Below are positions 29,412-38,184 of a DNA stretch of 64,000 bases, piece by piece. Origin of the DNA: Kaustia mangrovi (GTDB lineage: Bacteria > Pseudomonadota > Alphaproteobacteria > Rhizobiales > Im1); contig NZ_CP058214.1 of assembly GCF_015482775.1 (NCBI RefSeq), forward strand, positions 372,001 to 436,000, written 5' to 3'. Made by a program: the position numbers and the translations under genes. The notes below the pieces were generated by a model, which saw only the letters and a list, made by a program, of their open reading frames with translations, did no database searches and was not told the origin of the DNA. How positions within the stretch are numbered: the first letter of the stretch is position 1; every line of letters starts with the position of its first letter.

Positions 29412-30527
29412 TCACGACTCGACATAGACATCCGTCCACAGCTCGGACGGATCGGGCTCGGGATCGGACTGGGCGAACTCGGCCGCCTCGGAGATGATGT
29501 CGCGCACCTCCTTGTCGATCTTCTTCAGCTCGTCCTCGCTGGCATGGCCGCCGTCGAGCAGGCGCTGGCGGACCTGTTCGATGGGATCGTGCTCCTGGCG
29601 CATCTTCTGCACCTCGTCGCGGGTGCGGTACTTCGCCGGGTCGGACATGGAGTGGCCGCGATAGCGATAGGTCATCATCTCAAGAATGATCGGCCCGTCG
29701 CCAGCGCGGCAATGCTCCGCCGCCTTCTCGCCGGCGGCCTTGACCGCGCGCACATCCATGCCGTCGACCTGTTCTCCGGGGATGCCGAAGACCGTGCCGC
29801 GATTGTGCAGGTTCTCCGCATTCGCCGCGGCGCGGGTGATGGAGGTGCCCATGGCGTAGCGGTTGTTCTCGATGGCGTAGATCACCGGCAGCTTCCACAG
29901 GGAGGCCATGTTGAAGCTCTCATAGACCTGGCCCTGATTGGCCGCGCCCTCGCCGAAATAGGTGACGCACACCCGGTCGTTCTCCCGATACCGGTTGGAG
30001 AAGGCCAGTCCCGTGCCGAGCGGGACCTGCGCGCCCACGATGCCGTGACCGCCGAAGAAGTCCTTCTCCTTGGAGAACATGTGCATGGAGCCGCCCTTGC
30101 CCTTGGAATAGCCGCTGCGGCGCCCGGTGAGCTCGGCCATGACGCCCTTGGGGTCCATGCCGCAAGCGAGCATGTGCCCGTGGTCGCGATAGGAGGTGAT
30201 GACCTGGTCGCCCTTCTCGATGGCGAGCTGCATGCCCACGACCACGGCCTCCTGGCCGATATAGAGATGGCAGAAGCCGCCGATATAGCCCATGCCGTAA
30301 AGCTGGCCGGCCTTCTCCTCGAACCGGCGGATCAGCAGCATCCGGCGCAGTGCGTCGAGCTCCTGTTCGGGCGTGAATTCGGGAACGGCGGGAGTGGCGG
30401 CCTTGGACGACCGGCGCGCACGCGTCGCCGGCTTGCCGTCAGACGATTTGCGGCTGGCGGGCGTTTTCCGGCTTGCCGGTTTCGCCGCCGTCGATTTCGT
30501 CTGTGTCTTGGACTTGCGGGGCGCCAT
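29412..30527 (-). CDS. pdhA: Pyruvate dehydrogenase E1 alpha
   Basis: 371-residue thiamine-diphosphate enzyme that decarboxylates pyruvate with PdhB. The ThDP motif is present as GEGAANQG ending in YAIENN, and the phosphorylation-loop region RYRGHSMSDPAKYR follows. The first ~50 residues are a very basic Lys/Arg/Ser/Ala-rich tail before the conserved start (ELDALRRMLLIRRFEEKAGQLYG); similar shorter tails occur in rhizobial PdhA. GGGAGAGG precedes the ATG. The gene is 126 bp from pdhB. Confidence 0.96.
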   Translation of the reverse strand: MAPRKSKTQTKSTAAKPASRKTPASRKSSDGKPATRARRSSKAATPAVPEFTPEQELDALRRMLLIRRFEEKAGQLYGMGYIGGFCHLYIGQEAVVVGMQLAIEKGDQVITSYRDHGHMLACGMDPKGVMAELTGRRSGYSKGKGGSMHMFSKEKDFFGGHGIVGAQVPLGTGLAFSNRYRENDRVCVTYFGEGAANQGQVYESFNMASLWKLPVIYAIENNRYAMGTSITRAAANAENLHNRGTVFGIPGEQVDGMDVRAVKAAGEKAAEHCRAGDGPIILEMMTYRYRGHSMSDPAKYRTRDEVQKMRQEHDPIEQVRQRLLDGGHASEDELKKIDKEVRDIISEAAEFAQSDPEPDPSELWTDVYVES

Positions 30528-30662
30528 GACTGCCTCTCCCTGACGATGCTTTTGGGCGAGGATAGCCAGTTCAGGGCCGTCGCGCCAGAAGGAATTTCAC
30601 CCTTCCGGTTTTCGATAAGATACTGTTTAAGCGTTATATTTTCGTCATTAACAGAATTTCGG

Positions 30663-30986
30663 TTAATTCGCCGGTTTCCGGTCGAGATCGCCGGAGTCGA
30701 GCAGGATGACACGGTCGTTGGGATGGGCGAATTCCAGCAGGGCGCGCGCCTGCCGGTCGAGCATGTCGGGATCGATGCCGTCCGGGCGCAGGAGCGCGAC
30801 CTTTTGCTCCAGACGCTCGCGTTCGGCGACCAGGGCGTCGAGCTTGCGCTCCAGCCGGCCCACCTCGAACTCGCGCGCCTTGACCCGCTCCATGCCCCGG
30901 CTGCCATAGACGCCGTGCCAGGCGAAATAGCCGAGCGCGGCAAGGCAGACAGTCATGAAAAGCAGTGCCGATCGGTGCTTGCGCAT
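30663..30986 (-). CDS. ftsB: Septum formation initiator FtsB/DivIC family
   Basis: 107-residue bitopic membrane protein: short cytoplasmic N-terminus, one transmembrane helix (about 9-27) and a periplasmic coiled coil (about 38-68, LERKLDALVAERERLEQKVALL). It is expected to bridge FtsL and FtsQ in the divisome. Its place upstream of pdhA is the conserved alphaproteobacterial location. The 135-bp gap to pdhA is AT-rich compared with its surroundings and probably holds the pdh promoter. Confidence 0.9.
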   Translation of the reverse strand: MRKHRSALLFMTVCLAALGYFAWHGVYGSRGMERVKAREFEVGRLERKLDALVAERERLEQKVALLRPDGIDPDMLDRQARALLEFAHPNDRVILLDSGDLDRKPAN

Positions 30987-31069
30987 GGGCGCCCCAACGC
31001 TTTGTGAATATCGCGACCGTCACCCTAGGCCGGACAAGGTTAATGCTTTGCTGAAAGGCGACTGCGTCA

Positions 31070-31108
31070 CCGCCGCTGCCCCGGGGATTTCTCCCGGGAC
31101 AGCGGCGG
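31070..31108 (-). terminator. Strong GC hairpin downstream of malate synthase
   Basis: CCGCCGCTG (31070-31078) pairs with CAGCGGCGG (31100-31108), and an inner CCCGGGG/TCCCGGG extends the stem to about 16 bp with an ATTT loop region. It lies 30 bp past the aceB stop. No U tract follows on the minus strand, so termination may need Rho. Confidence 0.5.
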
Positions 31109-31137
31109 CGCATCGCATCCGGGCGAGGCGAAGGACC

Positions 31138-32751
31138 CTAGACGATGTGGCGATAGGCCGGAAGCGTGAGGAAGGCCTCGAACCGGTCCTGGGTCGACAT
31201 GGTGCGGAAGATGTCGATGGCCTCCGGGAAGCGCCCGGCGTCGTAGGCCTCCGCCCCAACCTCCTCGCGCACCCGCGCCATCTCCTCGTCGAGGCAGCGC
31301 TCGAAGACGTCCTTCGTCACCTTCTGGCCGCCCTCGAGGCTCTCGCCGAATTTGAGCCACTGCCAGATCTGGGCCCGGCTGATCTCGGCGGTCGCGGCAT
31401 CCTCCATGAGATTGTAGAGCGGCACCGCGCCCCGCCCCCTGAGCCAGGCCTCGATATACTGGACGCCGACGCGGATATTCTCGCGGAACCCGGCCTCCGT
31501 CTTGGTGCCCTCATGGACCTCGAGCAGCTCCTTCTGGCCGACCGAGACGTCCTCGCGCCGATTGTCGAGCTGGTTGGGGCCCGGCATGAGCGCGTCGAAC
31601 ACCTCCTGAGCGACCGGCACCAGATCGGGATGGGCGACCCAGGTGCCGTCGTGGCCGTTGCGGGCCTCGCGTTCCTTGTCGGCGCGCACCTTCGCAAGTG
31701 CCGCCTCGTTCGCCTCCGGGTCGCGCCGGTTGGGGATCTGGGCCGCCATGCCGCCCATGGCGAAGGCGCCGCGCCGGTGGCAGGTCTTGATGAGCAGCAG
31801 GCTGTAGGCATTCAGGAACGCCTTGCTCATGACCACCTGCCCGCGGTCCGGCAGGATGAACTCCGGCTTGTTCCTGAGCGTCTTGATGAAGGAGAAGATA
31901 TAGTCCCAGCGCCCGCAATTGAGCCCGACAATATGGTCCTTGAGCTCATAGAGGATCTCGTCCATCTCGAACGCCGCCGGCAGCGTCTCGATGAGCACCG
32001 TCGCCTTGATGGTGCCGACAGGAAGTCCGAGCGCCTCCTGGGCGTGGCGGAACACCTTGTCCCACAGCCGGGCCTCCAGATGGCTCTCCATCTTGGGCAG
32101 GTAGAAATAGGGTCCGGAGCCCTGGTCGAGCGCGGCGCGGGCATTGTGGAAGACATAGAGACCGAAATCGAACAGCCCGCCGGCGACCGGATCGCCGTCG
32201 ACTGTCATATGCTCCTCCACCAGGTGCCAGCCGCGCGGCCGCACGATCAGCACGGCGGGATCGTCGGAGAGCCTGTAGGCCTTGCCCGATGCGGGATCGG
32301 TGAAGTCGAGCGCGCCGGCCCAGCGGTCCATCAGATTGAGCTGGCCGTTGAGCATGTTGTCCCAAGTCGGGGAGTTGGCGTCCTCGAAATCGGTCATGAA
32401 GACCTTCGCGCCCGAATTGAGCGCGTTGATGACCATCTTGCGGTCGGTCGGGCCGGTGATTTCCACACGCCGGTCCTGCAGATCGCCGGGAATGTAGCCG
32501 ACCGTCCAGTCGCTCTCCCGAATCTCGCGGGTTTCCGGCAGGAAGTCCGGCAAGGCCCCCTCGTCGAACCGCTTCTGCCTCTCAACCCGTTCCGTCAGGC
32601 GCGCGCGCCGCTCCGCCTCGAACCGGCGGTGCAGATCGGCAACGAAGGACAGCGCATCCGGGGTCAGCACACGCCCCTGGTCGCCGGCGACCGGGCTCTT
32701 GAGCGCAACACCCGCCGGCAGGCCGGATTGGGAAGCATCCGCAACTGACAT
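31138..32751 (-). CDS. aceB: Malate synthase A
   Basis: 537-residue enzyme joining glyoxylate and acetyl-CoA to malate. Family features include FMTDFEDANSPTWDN, RPRGWHLVEEH, KMESHLEARLWD (catalytic acid region) and LNCGRWDYIFS. Length and motifs fit isoform A, not the ~720-residue isoform G often found in glc operons. It lies 112 bp downstream of glcF on the same strand, so glycolate oxidation and glyoxylate capture are probably co-expressed. Isocitrate lyase is not in the window. Confidence 0.96.
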   Translation of the reverse strand: MSVADASQSGLPAGVALKSPVAGDQGRVLTPDALSFVADLHRRFEAERRARLTERVERQKRFDEGALPDFLPETREIRESDWTVGYIPGDLQDRRVEITGPTDRKMVINALNSGAKVFMTDFEDANSPTWDNMLNGQLNLMDRWAGALDFTDPASGKAYRLSDDPAVLIVRPRGWHLVEEHMTVDGDPVAGGLFDFGLYVFHNARAALDQGSGPYFYLPKMESHLEARLWDKVFRHAQEALGLPVGTIKATVLIETLPAAFEMDEILYELKDHIVGLNCGRWDYIFSFIKTLRNKPEFILPDRGQVVMSKAFLNAYSLLLIKTCHRRGAFAMGGMAAQIPNRRDPEANEAALAKVRADKEREARNGHDGTWVAHPDLVPVAQEVFDALMPGPNQLDNRREDVSVGQKELLEVHEGTKTEAGFRENIRVGVQYIEAWLRGRGAVPLYNLMEDAATAEISRAQIWQWLKFGESLEGGQKVTKDVFERCLDEEMARVREEVGAEAYDAGRFPEAIDIFRTMSTQDRFEAFLTLPAYRHIV

Positions 32752-32863
32752 GACATCGATCTCCTGTAGCGTTTATCCAGCCGGGGAAAACCACGAGAGG
32801 TGCCGCGTCTCAAGACGGGTTTCCACAGGCCGGAAGGTCGCCCCGGATCGCGCCGCTGCCCCC

Positions 32864-34156
32864 TCAGCCGAGCCGCGCCGGCCGCGGGCCTCCGCACGCC
32901 CAGTCCAGCAGTTCCACCGTGTGCAGGACGGGGACGCCGGTGCCGGAGGAGATCTGCGTGATGCAGCCGATATTGCCGGTCGCGATGAGGTCCGGGCGCG
33001 TGCTCTCGATATTGCGGACCTTGCGCGCCTTCAGCCGGTCGGCGATGTCCGGCTGAAGGATATTGTAGGTCCCCGCGGAGCCGCAGCACAGATGCCCCTC
33101 CGGCACGTCGCGCACGTCGAACCCGGCCCGTTCGAGCAGCGTCCTGGGTTCGGTGCGGATCTTCTGCCCGTGCTGCATGGAGCAGGCGGAGTGATAGGCC
33201 ACGCGCGCCTTGACCGGAGCCCTGGCGCCGCGAAGCCCGATCGCGCTCATATATTCGGTGATGTCGCGCGTGATCTCCGAGACCCGTGCGGCCTTCTCGG
33301 CATATTCCGGATCGCGGGAAAACATGTGCCCGTAATCCTTCACCGTCGTGCCGCAGCCCGACGCGTTGATGACAATGGCGTCGAGCCCCTCCCCGTCCAT
33401 CTCCGCGATATAGGCGTCGATATTGCGGCGCGCGCGGGCCATGGCGTCGTCCTCGCGGCCCATATGGTGGGTCAGCGCGCCGCAGCAGCCCTGCCCCTGC
33501 GGCACGACGACGTCGATGCCGTGGCGCGCGAGGAGGCGGCGCGTGGCCGCGTTGATCTCCGGCGCGATGACCGACTGCACGCAGCCCGTGAGCAGCGCCA
33601 CCCGCCCCCGCCGCTCGCCGGACCGGACAGGTTCGGCCGCCTCGCCCTTCGCAGATCCGCCCGATGGCGCGAGCGACAGCATGGCGGCCAGCGGCTTCAG
33701 CACCGGCACGAGACGCAGGAGCGGCGCGGCGGGACGGCCGAGCCGCGCCAGCGCCAAAGCGAGGCGCATGCGGCCGGGCTCGGGCAGGATGCGCGCGATC
33801 AGGGCGCGGATCGCCCGGTCGGGCAGCGGACGGCGATAGGTCTCCTCGATCCGCGTCCGCGCCTGGTCCACCAGATGCATGTAGTCGACGCCCGACGGGC
33901 ATGTGGTCACGCAGGCGAGGCACGACAGGCACCGGTCGATATGCTTCACGAGCTGCGGGCTCGCCGGCTTGTCCTCCTCCAGCATGTCCTTGATGAGGTA
34001 GATGCGCCCGCGCGGCGAATCGAGCTCGTCGCCTAGCAGCACATAGGTCGGACAGGTCGCCGTGCAGAAGCCGCAATGCACGCATTTGCGCAATATGCCG
34101 TTGGCCTCGGCAATGCGCGGATCTGCGAGCTGGTCTTGCGTGAAGTTCGTCTGCAT
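32864..34156 (-). CDS. glcF: Glycolate oxidase iron-sulfur subunit
   Basis: 430-residue subunit. Two 4Fe-4S motifs lie near the N-terminus (CVHCGFCTATCP and CLSCLACVTTCP), followed by two Cys-rich CCG domains (QGCCGALTHHMG, HLCCGSAGTY). It passes electrons from GlcD/GlcE to the respiratory chain at the inner membrane. It starts 3 bp after the small membrane protein gene and belongs to the glcD-glcE-X-glcF unit. Confidence 0.95.
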   Translation of the reverse strand: MQTNFTQDQLADPRIAEANGILRKCVHCGFCTATCPTYVLLGDELDSPRGRIYLIKDMLEEDKPASPQLVKHIDRCLSCLACVTTCPSGVDYMHLVDQARTRIEETYRRPLPDRAIRALIARILPEPGRMRLALALARLGRPAAPLLRLVPVLKPLAAMLSLAPSGGSAKGEAAEPVRSGERRGRVALLTGCVQSVIAPEINAATRRLLARHGIDVVVPQGQGCCGALTHHMGREDDAMARARRNIDAYIAEMDGEGLDAIVINASGCGTTVKDYGHMFSRDPEYAEKAARVSEITRDITEYMSAIGLRGARAPVKARVAYHSACSMQHGQKIRTEPRTLLERAGFDVRDVPEGHLCCGSAGTYNILQPDIADRLKARKVRNIESTRPDLIATGNIGCITQISSGTGVPVLHTVELLDWACGGPRPARLG

Positions 34157-34159
34157 CGC

Positions 34160-34540
34160 CTACAGCATCCAGCTTTCGGGGTTCTTGATCGGATCGCCGC
34201 GGCTGACCGCCTGGAGGCCGACGACCGCGCGCACCACGACCCAGATGCCGGCGGCGAGGAGCAGCACGAAGCCGATGCCGACGATCATGAGCAGCACCGA
34301 GACCGCCGCGAAGAGCACCCCGATCCAGAAGGTCCGGATGGCCCATGTATAGTGGGTCTCGACCCAGCCTTCCGACTTGCCGCGGTTGAGATAGGCGAGC
34401 ACGATGCCGACCACCGCCGTGATGCCGACAACGAAGCCTACGAGATAGAGCACATAGATGAGCTGGATGTTGTTCGGGCCCGGTTCGAGCCAGCGGTCGG
34501 CGGCGCCGGGCCGCGGGGGCTGAGGATCGGTCTCGCTCAT
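34160..34540 (-). CDS. DUF4870-like small membrane protein in the glc operon
   Basis: 126-residue protein with a soluble Pro-rich N-terminus and three hydrophobic segments (about 28-50, 70-95, 95-112). The pattern NIQLIYVLYLVGF, then ETHYTWAIRTFW and a C-terminal GDPIKNPESW resembles the DUF4870/YIP-like family. Function is unknown. It is set tightly between glcE (42 bp) and glcF (3 bp). I use the ATG preceded by TTGGAGG; a TTG at 34555 is possible but would remove that site. Confidence 0.8.
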   Translation of the reverse strand: MSETDPQPPRPGAADRWLEPGPNNIQLIYVLYLVGFVVGITAVVGIVLAYLNRGKSEGWVETHYTWAIRTFWIGVLFAAVSVLLMIVGIGFVLLLAAGIWVVVRAVVGLQAVSRGDPIKNPESWML

Positions 34541-34582
34541 GTCAGTGGCCTCCAAGCTCGCGTGATGCGTTGCGGTTTCGCG

Positions 34583-35797
34583 TCAAAGATCGGCATACAT
34601 CCGCCCCGGATTGAGCACGCGGCGGGGATCGAACGCCTCCTTGACGCGCCGGGACACCGCCGCCACACCCGGCGATGGCGGTTCGAAGACCGGGACGGCG
34701 GCCCGGACCTCTTGCGGCGCGCGGATGAGCGTGGCATGGCCCGTCGTGCCCAGGAGCGCGCCGCGCACGGCACTCGCATGGGCGTCGCCCGCCGGCGGCA
34801 CCGCGCACCAGACGAGCCCGCCCGCCCAGTCGTAATAGCACAGCGCCGGCGCCCTGGCCCGGATACGGGCCGCCACCTCCGCTCCCTCCATGGGCGGAAC
34901 GGAAATCCGCCAGACCGCATCGTCGCTGCCGGCGAGGAACAGCACGTCCCTCACCTCCCGCCAGAACCCGCGCGAGGCGTCCTCCGGCAGGCGCTCGGGC
35001 GTACCGAACTCGCCCAGAAGCGCGCCGAGCTCGCCCGCGCGATAGTCGACCGACGGCCCCACGCCCTCCAGCCTCAATGCGGTGACGGCCGTTGCCTCGG
35101 CCTCCTGCGTGCCGTTCGACCGGGCCAGGACGTCCGCCGGGATATGGGCCGCGCCGGATACTTCGTACGGGCTCTGGAGCGCGAGGCTCATGGCGCGGAT
35201 GGCGGTCGCGTCGTCGAGCCCCATGAGCGCGAGTGTCGACTGCGTCTGCGCCCTCGGCAGCACCTTCACGATGACATCGGACATCGCGACCAGCGTCCCC
35301 CAGGAGCCGGCCATGAGCTTCGGCAGGTCGTAGCCCGTCACGTTCTTCACCACGCGCCCGCCGGCCTTGAAGACCTCGCCGCGCCCGCTCACGCCCGTGA
35401 AGCCGAGGAAATGGTCGCGCACCGCACCGGCCTTCACCCGGCGCGGACCGGAGAGGTTGCAGGCGATCATGCCGCCGAGCGTGCCGCGCCCCTGCGACCC
35501 CAGGAGCGTGCCGAGATCGGGCGGCTCGAAGGCGAATTCCTGGCCGTTGCCGGCAAGCGCCTCCTCCACCTCCCCGCGCGGCGTGCCGGCGCGCGCGCCG
35601 AGTACGAGCTCTTCGGGTTCGTAGAGCGTGATGCCGGACAGTCCCGACAGGTCGAGCGTCGCGGCCGCCTGGACCGGCCGGCCCACCGTGTCGCGCGTGC
35701 CGTGCCCCCTGACGGCAAGCGGCCGGTCCTCGGAAGCCGCACCGGCCACCAGGTCACGCAGGGCCTCCACGCTGTCCGGCTTGTGGATATCCGCCAT
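34583..35797 (-). CDS. glcE: Glycolate oxidase FAD-binding subunit
   Basis: 404-residue PCMH-type FAD protein, shorter than GlcD. The FAD-binding part includes LDLSGLSGI, GTLLGSQGRGTLGGMIACNLSGPRR (split by strand) and VVKNVTGYDLPKLMAGSWGTL, typical of GlcE. It follows glcD by only 3 bp. In E. coli GlcD, GlcE and GlcF are all needed for glycolate dehydrogenase activity. Confidence 0.94.
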   Translation of the reverse strand: MADIHKPDSVEALRDLVAGAASEDRPLAVRGHGTRDTVGRPVQAAATLDLSGLSGITLYEPEELVLGARAGTPRGEVEEALAGNGQEFAFEPPDLGTLLGSQGRGTLGGMIACNLSGPRRVKAGAVRDHFLGFTGVSGRGEVFKAGGRVVKNVTGYDLPKLMAGSWGTLVAMSDVIVKVLPRAQTQSTLALMGLDDATAIRAMSLALQSPYEVSGAAHIPADVLARSNGTQEAEATAVTALRLEGVGPSVDYRAGELGALLGEFGTPERLPEDASRGFWREVRDVLFLAGSDDAVWRISVPPMEGAEVAARIRARAPALCYYDWAGGLVWCAVPPAGDAHASAVRGALLGTTGHATLIRAPQEVRAAVPVFEPPSPGVAAVSRRVKEAFDPRRVLNPGRMYADL

Positions 35798-35800
35798 CGC

Positions 35801-37297
35801 CTAGAACCTCGGCAGATCGGGGAACGGCATCTGGCCGCGGTGGATATGCATCCGCCCGAGTTCCGCGCAGCGGTGGAGCGTTGGGAACACCTTGCCCGGG
35901 TTGAGCAGCCCCTGGTCGTCGAAGGCACATTTGAGGCGCTGCTGGTGGGCGAGGTCGGTCTCGTCGAACATGGCGGGCATCAGGTCTCGCTTCTCCACGC
36001 CCACGCCGTGCTCGCCGGTCAGCACGCCGCCGACCTCCACGCAGAGCTTCAGGATATCGGCGCCGAAGGATTCCGCCTTGTGGAGCTCGTCGGGCTCATT
36101 GGCATCGTAGAGGATGAGCGGGTGGAGATTGCCGTCGCCGGCATGGAACACATTGGCGACCCGCAGGCCGTATTGCTCGGAGAGCTCCGACATGCGCCGA
36201 AGCACCTCCGGCAGGCTGTGGCGGGGAATGGTGCCGTCCATGCAGTAATAGTCCGGCGAGATGCGCCCCACCGCCGGAAACGCCGCCTTGCGCCCGGCCC
36301 AGAAGGCCAGGCGCTCCTCGTCCGACGTGCTCACCCGGCTCGTCGTCGCCCCGTTCTTGCGGGCGAGCTCCCCGACGCGCTCGATCAGGTGATGCACCTC
36401 CGCCTCCGGCCCGTCGAGCTCGACGATCAGCAGCGCCTCCACATCGAGCGGATAGCCCGCATGGACGAACTCCTCGGCGGCATGGATCGCCGGCTTGTCC
36501 ATCATCTCCATGCCGCCGGGAATGATGCCGTCGGAGATGATGTCGGCCACGCAGCGCCCGGCCTCCTCGCTTGAGGGGAAGCCGACGAGCATGGCCCGTG
36601 CCGTCTCCGGTGCCGGCAGGATGCGCACCGTCACCTCCGTGACCACGCCGAGCAGGCCTTCGGAGCCCGTCACGATGCCGAGAAGGTCGTAGCCCTCCGA
36701 ATCGAGATGCTTGCCGCCGAGGCGCACGACCTCGCCGTCGATGGTGACCAGCTCCACACCGAGCAGATTGTTGGTGGTCAGCCCGTATTTGAGGCAGTGG
36801 ACGCCGCCCGAGTTCTCCGCAACATTGCCGCCGATGGTGCAGGCGATCTGGCTGGAGGGGTCGGGCGCGTAATAGAAGCCGCGATGCTTCACCGCCTCGG
36901 TGATGGCGAGATTGGTGACGCCCGGCTGCACGACCGCGCAGCGATTGTCGAAATCGACCTCGAGCACGCGGTTGAACTTGCCCATGGCGAGCAGGACGCC
37001 ATCCTCCAGCGGCAGCGCGCCGCCCGACAGGGAGGTCCCTGCCCCGCGCGGCACCACCTTGATGCCGTTCTCGTGGCAATAGGCGAGGACGGCGGAGACC
37101 TGGCGCACCGTCTCCGGCAGCACGACCACCATGGGGCGCTGGCGATAGGCGGTGAGCCCGTCGGACTCGTAGGCGCGCATCTCCTCCGCCCCGTCGATCA
37201 CCCCCTCCCCCGGGCAGATCTGGCGCAGGGCTCTGACAATGTCCTGACGCCGGCCAAGCACGTCGGCATCGGCTTCCGGCATGATGGGACCGCTCAT
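35801..37297 (-). CDS. glcD: Glycolate oxidase subunit GlcD (FAD-linked oxidase)
   Basis: 498-residue FAD-linked oxidase with PCMH-type FAD domain: PRGAGTSLSGGALP, DPSSQIACTIGGNVAENSGG and LKYGLTTNNLLGVE, then the C-terminal catalytic domain with NVFHAGDGNLHP and GEHGVGVEKRDL. It oxidises glycolate to glyoxylate (some homologues use D-lactate). I start at MSGPIMPEADAD; the open frame extends upstream to 37465 without similarity. It is first in its operon and divergent from the cytochrome c gene. Confidence 0.94.
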   Translation of the reverse strand: MSGPIMPEADADVLGRRQDIVRALRQICPGEGVIDGAEEMRAYESDGLTAYRQRPMVVVLPETVRQVSAVLAYCHENGIKVVPRGAGTSLSGGALPLEDGVLLAMGKFNRVLEVDFDNRCAVVQPGVTNLAITEAVKHRGFYYAPDPSSQIACTIGGNVAENSGGVHCLKYGLTTNNLLGVELVTIDGEVVRLGGKHLDSEGYDLLGIVTGSEGLLGVVTEVTVRILPAPETARAMLVGFPSSEEAGRCVADIISDGIIPGGMEMMDKPAIHAAEEFVHAGYPLDVEALLIVELDGPEAEVHHLIERVGELARKNGATTSRVSTSDEERLAFWAGRKAAFPAVGRISPDYYCMDGTIPRHSLPEVLRRMSELSEQYGLRVANVFHAGDGNLHPLILYDANEPDELHKAESFGADILKLCVEVGGVLTGEHGVGVEKRDLMPAMFDETDLAHQQRLKCAFDDQGLLNPGKVFPTLHRCAELGRMHIHRGQMPFPDLPRF

Positions 37298-37643
37298 GGC
37301 TGGCCGTTTCCTCGTTCCCGATATCGTTTCCGCCTCATAGCATAGCAGTTTCACACGTTCTCGCCTGTTGTCCCGCCGTTTTCGCGATACGGCCCGGACG
37401 GTCTGTTCTTCGTCCCGCCCGAATTCAGGGGGGAACAAGGGACCTCCCCGCTTGTCCAGCCCCACGGGCTTTCCCGACCGGGTTTGGGAAAACGTGACAC
37501 ATGGCGTCGCACCCGCTTATTTTGCTCTATTCGAGTTCCAAAGTGGCCCACACTCGCGCTACCTTCCCGCTGTGCTGGAGGCTTTCGGGGGAAAGTTCGC
37601 GTACAAGAGCCGTCCGTTCAGCAAGCAGGGAGAACACGAGACC
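37298..37643. other. 346-bp divergent intergenic region glcD / cytochrome c
   Basis: No convincing gene is visible. The region should hold the promoters for glcD (minus) and the cytochrome c gene (plus). It contains short T-rich runs (around 37365-37385 and 37515-37530), but I could not identify a -35/-10 pair or operator with confidence. A GntR-type operator, as used by GlcC/LldR, would be expected but was not recognised. Confidence 0.4.
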
Positions 37644-38030
37644 ATGTTTCTGCGTTATGCCGCCGTCGCCATTCTCGTCGCCGCCGCACCGGGCCTTGCC
37701 ATGGCCGACGAGCATGGCAATCCGGACAAGGGCAAGAAGGTCTTCCGCAAGTGCCAGGCCTGCCATGTGGTCGAGCAGCAGAAGAACCGCATCGGGCCGT
37801 ATCTCGCGGGCGTGGTGGGTCGCCACGCGGCGGCGGTGGAGAGCTACAACTACTCCAACGCCATGAAGAAGCTCGGCGAGGAGGATGTCGTCTGGGACGA
37901 GGAGACCCTCTCGGAATATCTGAAGAATCCGCGCAAGTTCGCGCCGGGCACCAAAATGATCTTTCCGGGCCTGAAGAAGGAGGACGACCGGGAGGACGTC
38001 ATCGCCTATCTGAAGGAATTCTCCGAGTAG
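37644..38030 (+). CDS. Class I cytochrome c, periplasmic
   Basis: 128-residue protein with a signal peptide (about 1-21, cleavage after AMA), a haem motif C37-QA-C40-H41 and a Met ligand in GTKMIFPG (Met105). Size and motifs fit the c2/c550 family of soluble electron carriers. It is flanked by glcD (divergent) and lutA (same strand, 154 bp), so it may accept electrons from quinol oxidation fed by these hydroxy-acid oxidases; that role is inference. GGGAG precedes the ATG. Confidence 0.93.
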   Translation: MFLRYAAVAILVAAAPGLAMADEHGNPDKGKKVFRKCQACHVVEQQKNRIGPYLAGVVGRHAAAVESYNYSNAMKKLGEEDVVWDEETLSEYLKNPRKFAPGTKMIFPGLKKEDDREDVIAYLKEFSE

Positions 38031-38184
38031 CGGGAACCCTCTTTGACCGGCTCCCGGCCATCGGCCAGCTTGGCATCCTCACCGAGCCATTATAGGAAAG
38101 AAGAGACACCGATCCGTCCCGCACCCGCCATCGACCGGGAAATGCGTGCGGGACCAGCCCCGAAGCTTCGCGTGGAGAACGCCC

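Noticed and set aside
34076-36574. Plus-strand open frame of 832 codons opposite glcF, glcE and glcD
   Set aside because: It crosses three well-supported minus-strand genes and shows only antisense composition.
37484-38095. Alternative plus-strand frame of 203 codons over the cytochrome c gene
   Set aside because: The other frame has a signal peptide, CxxCH and Met ligand; this one is Arg-rich with no motif.
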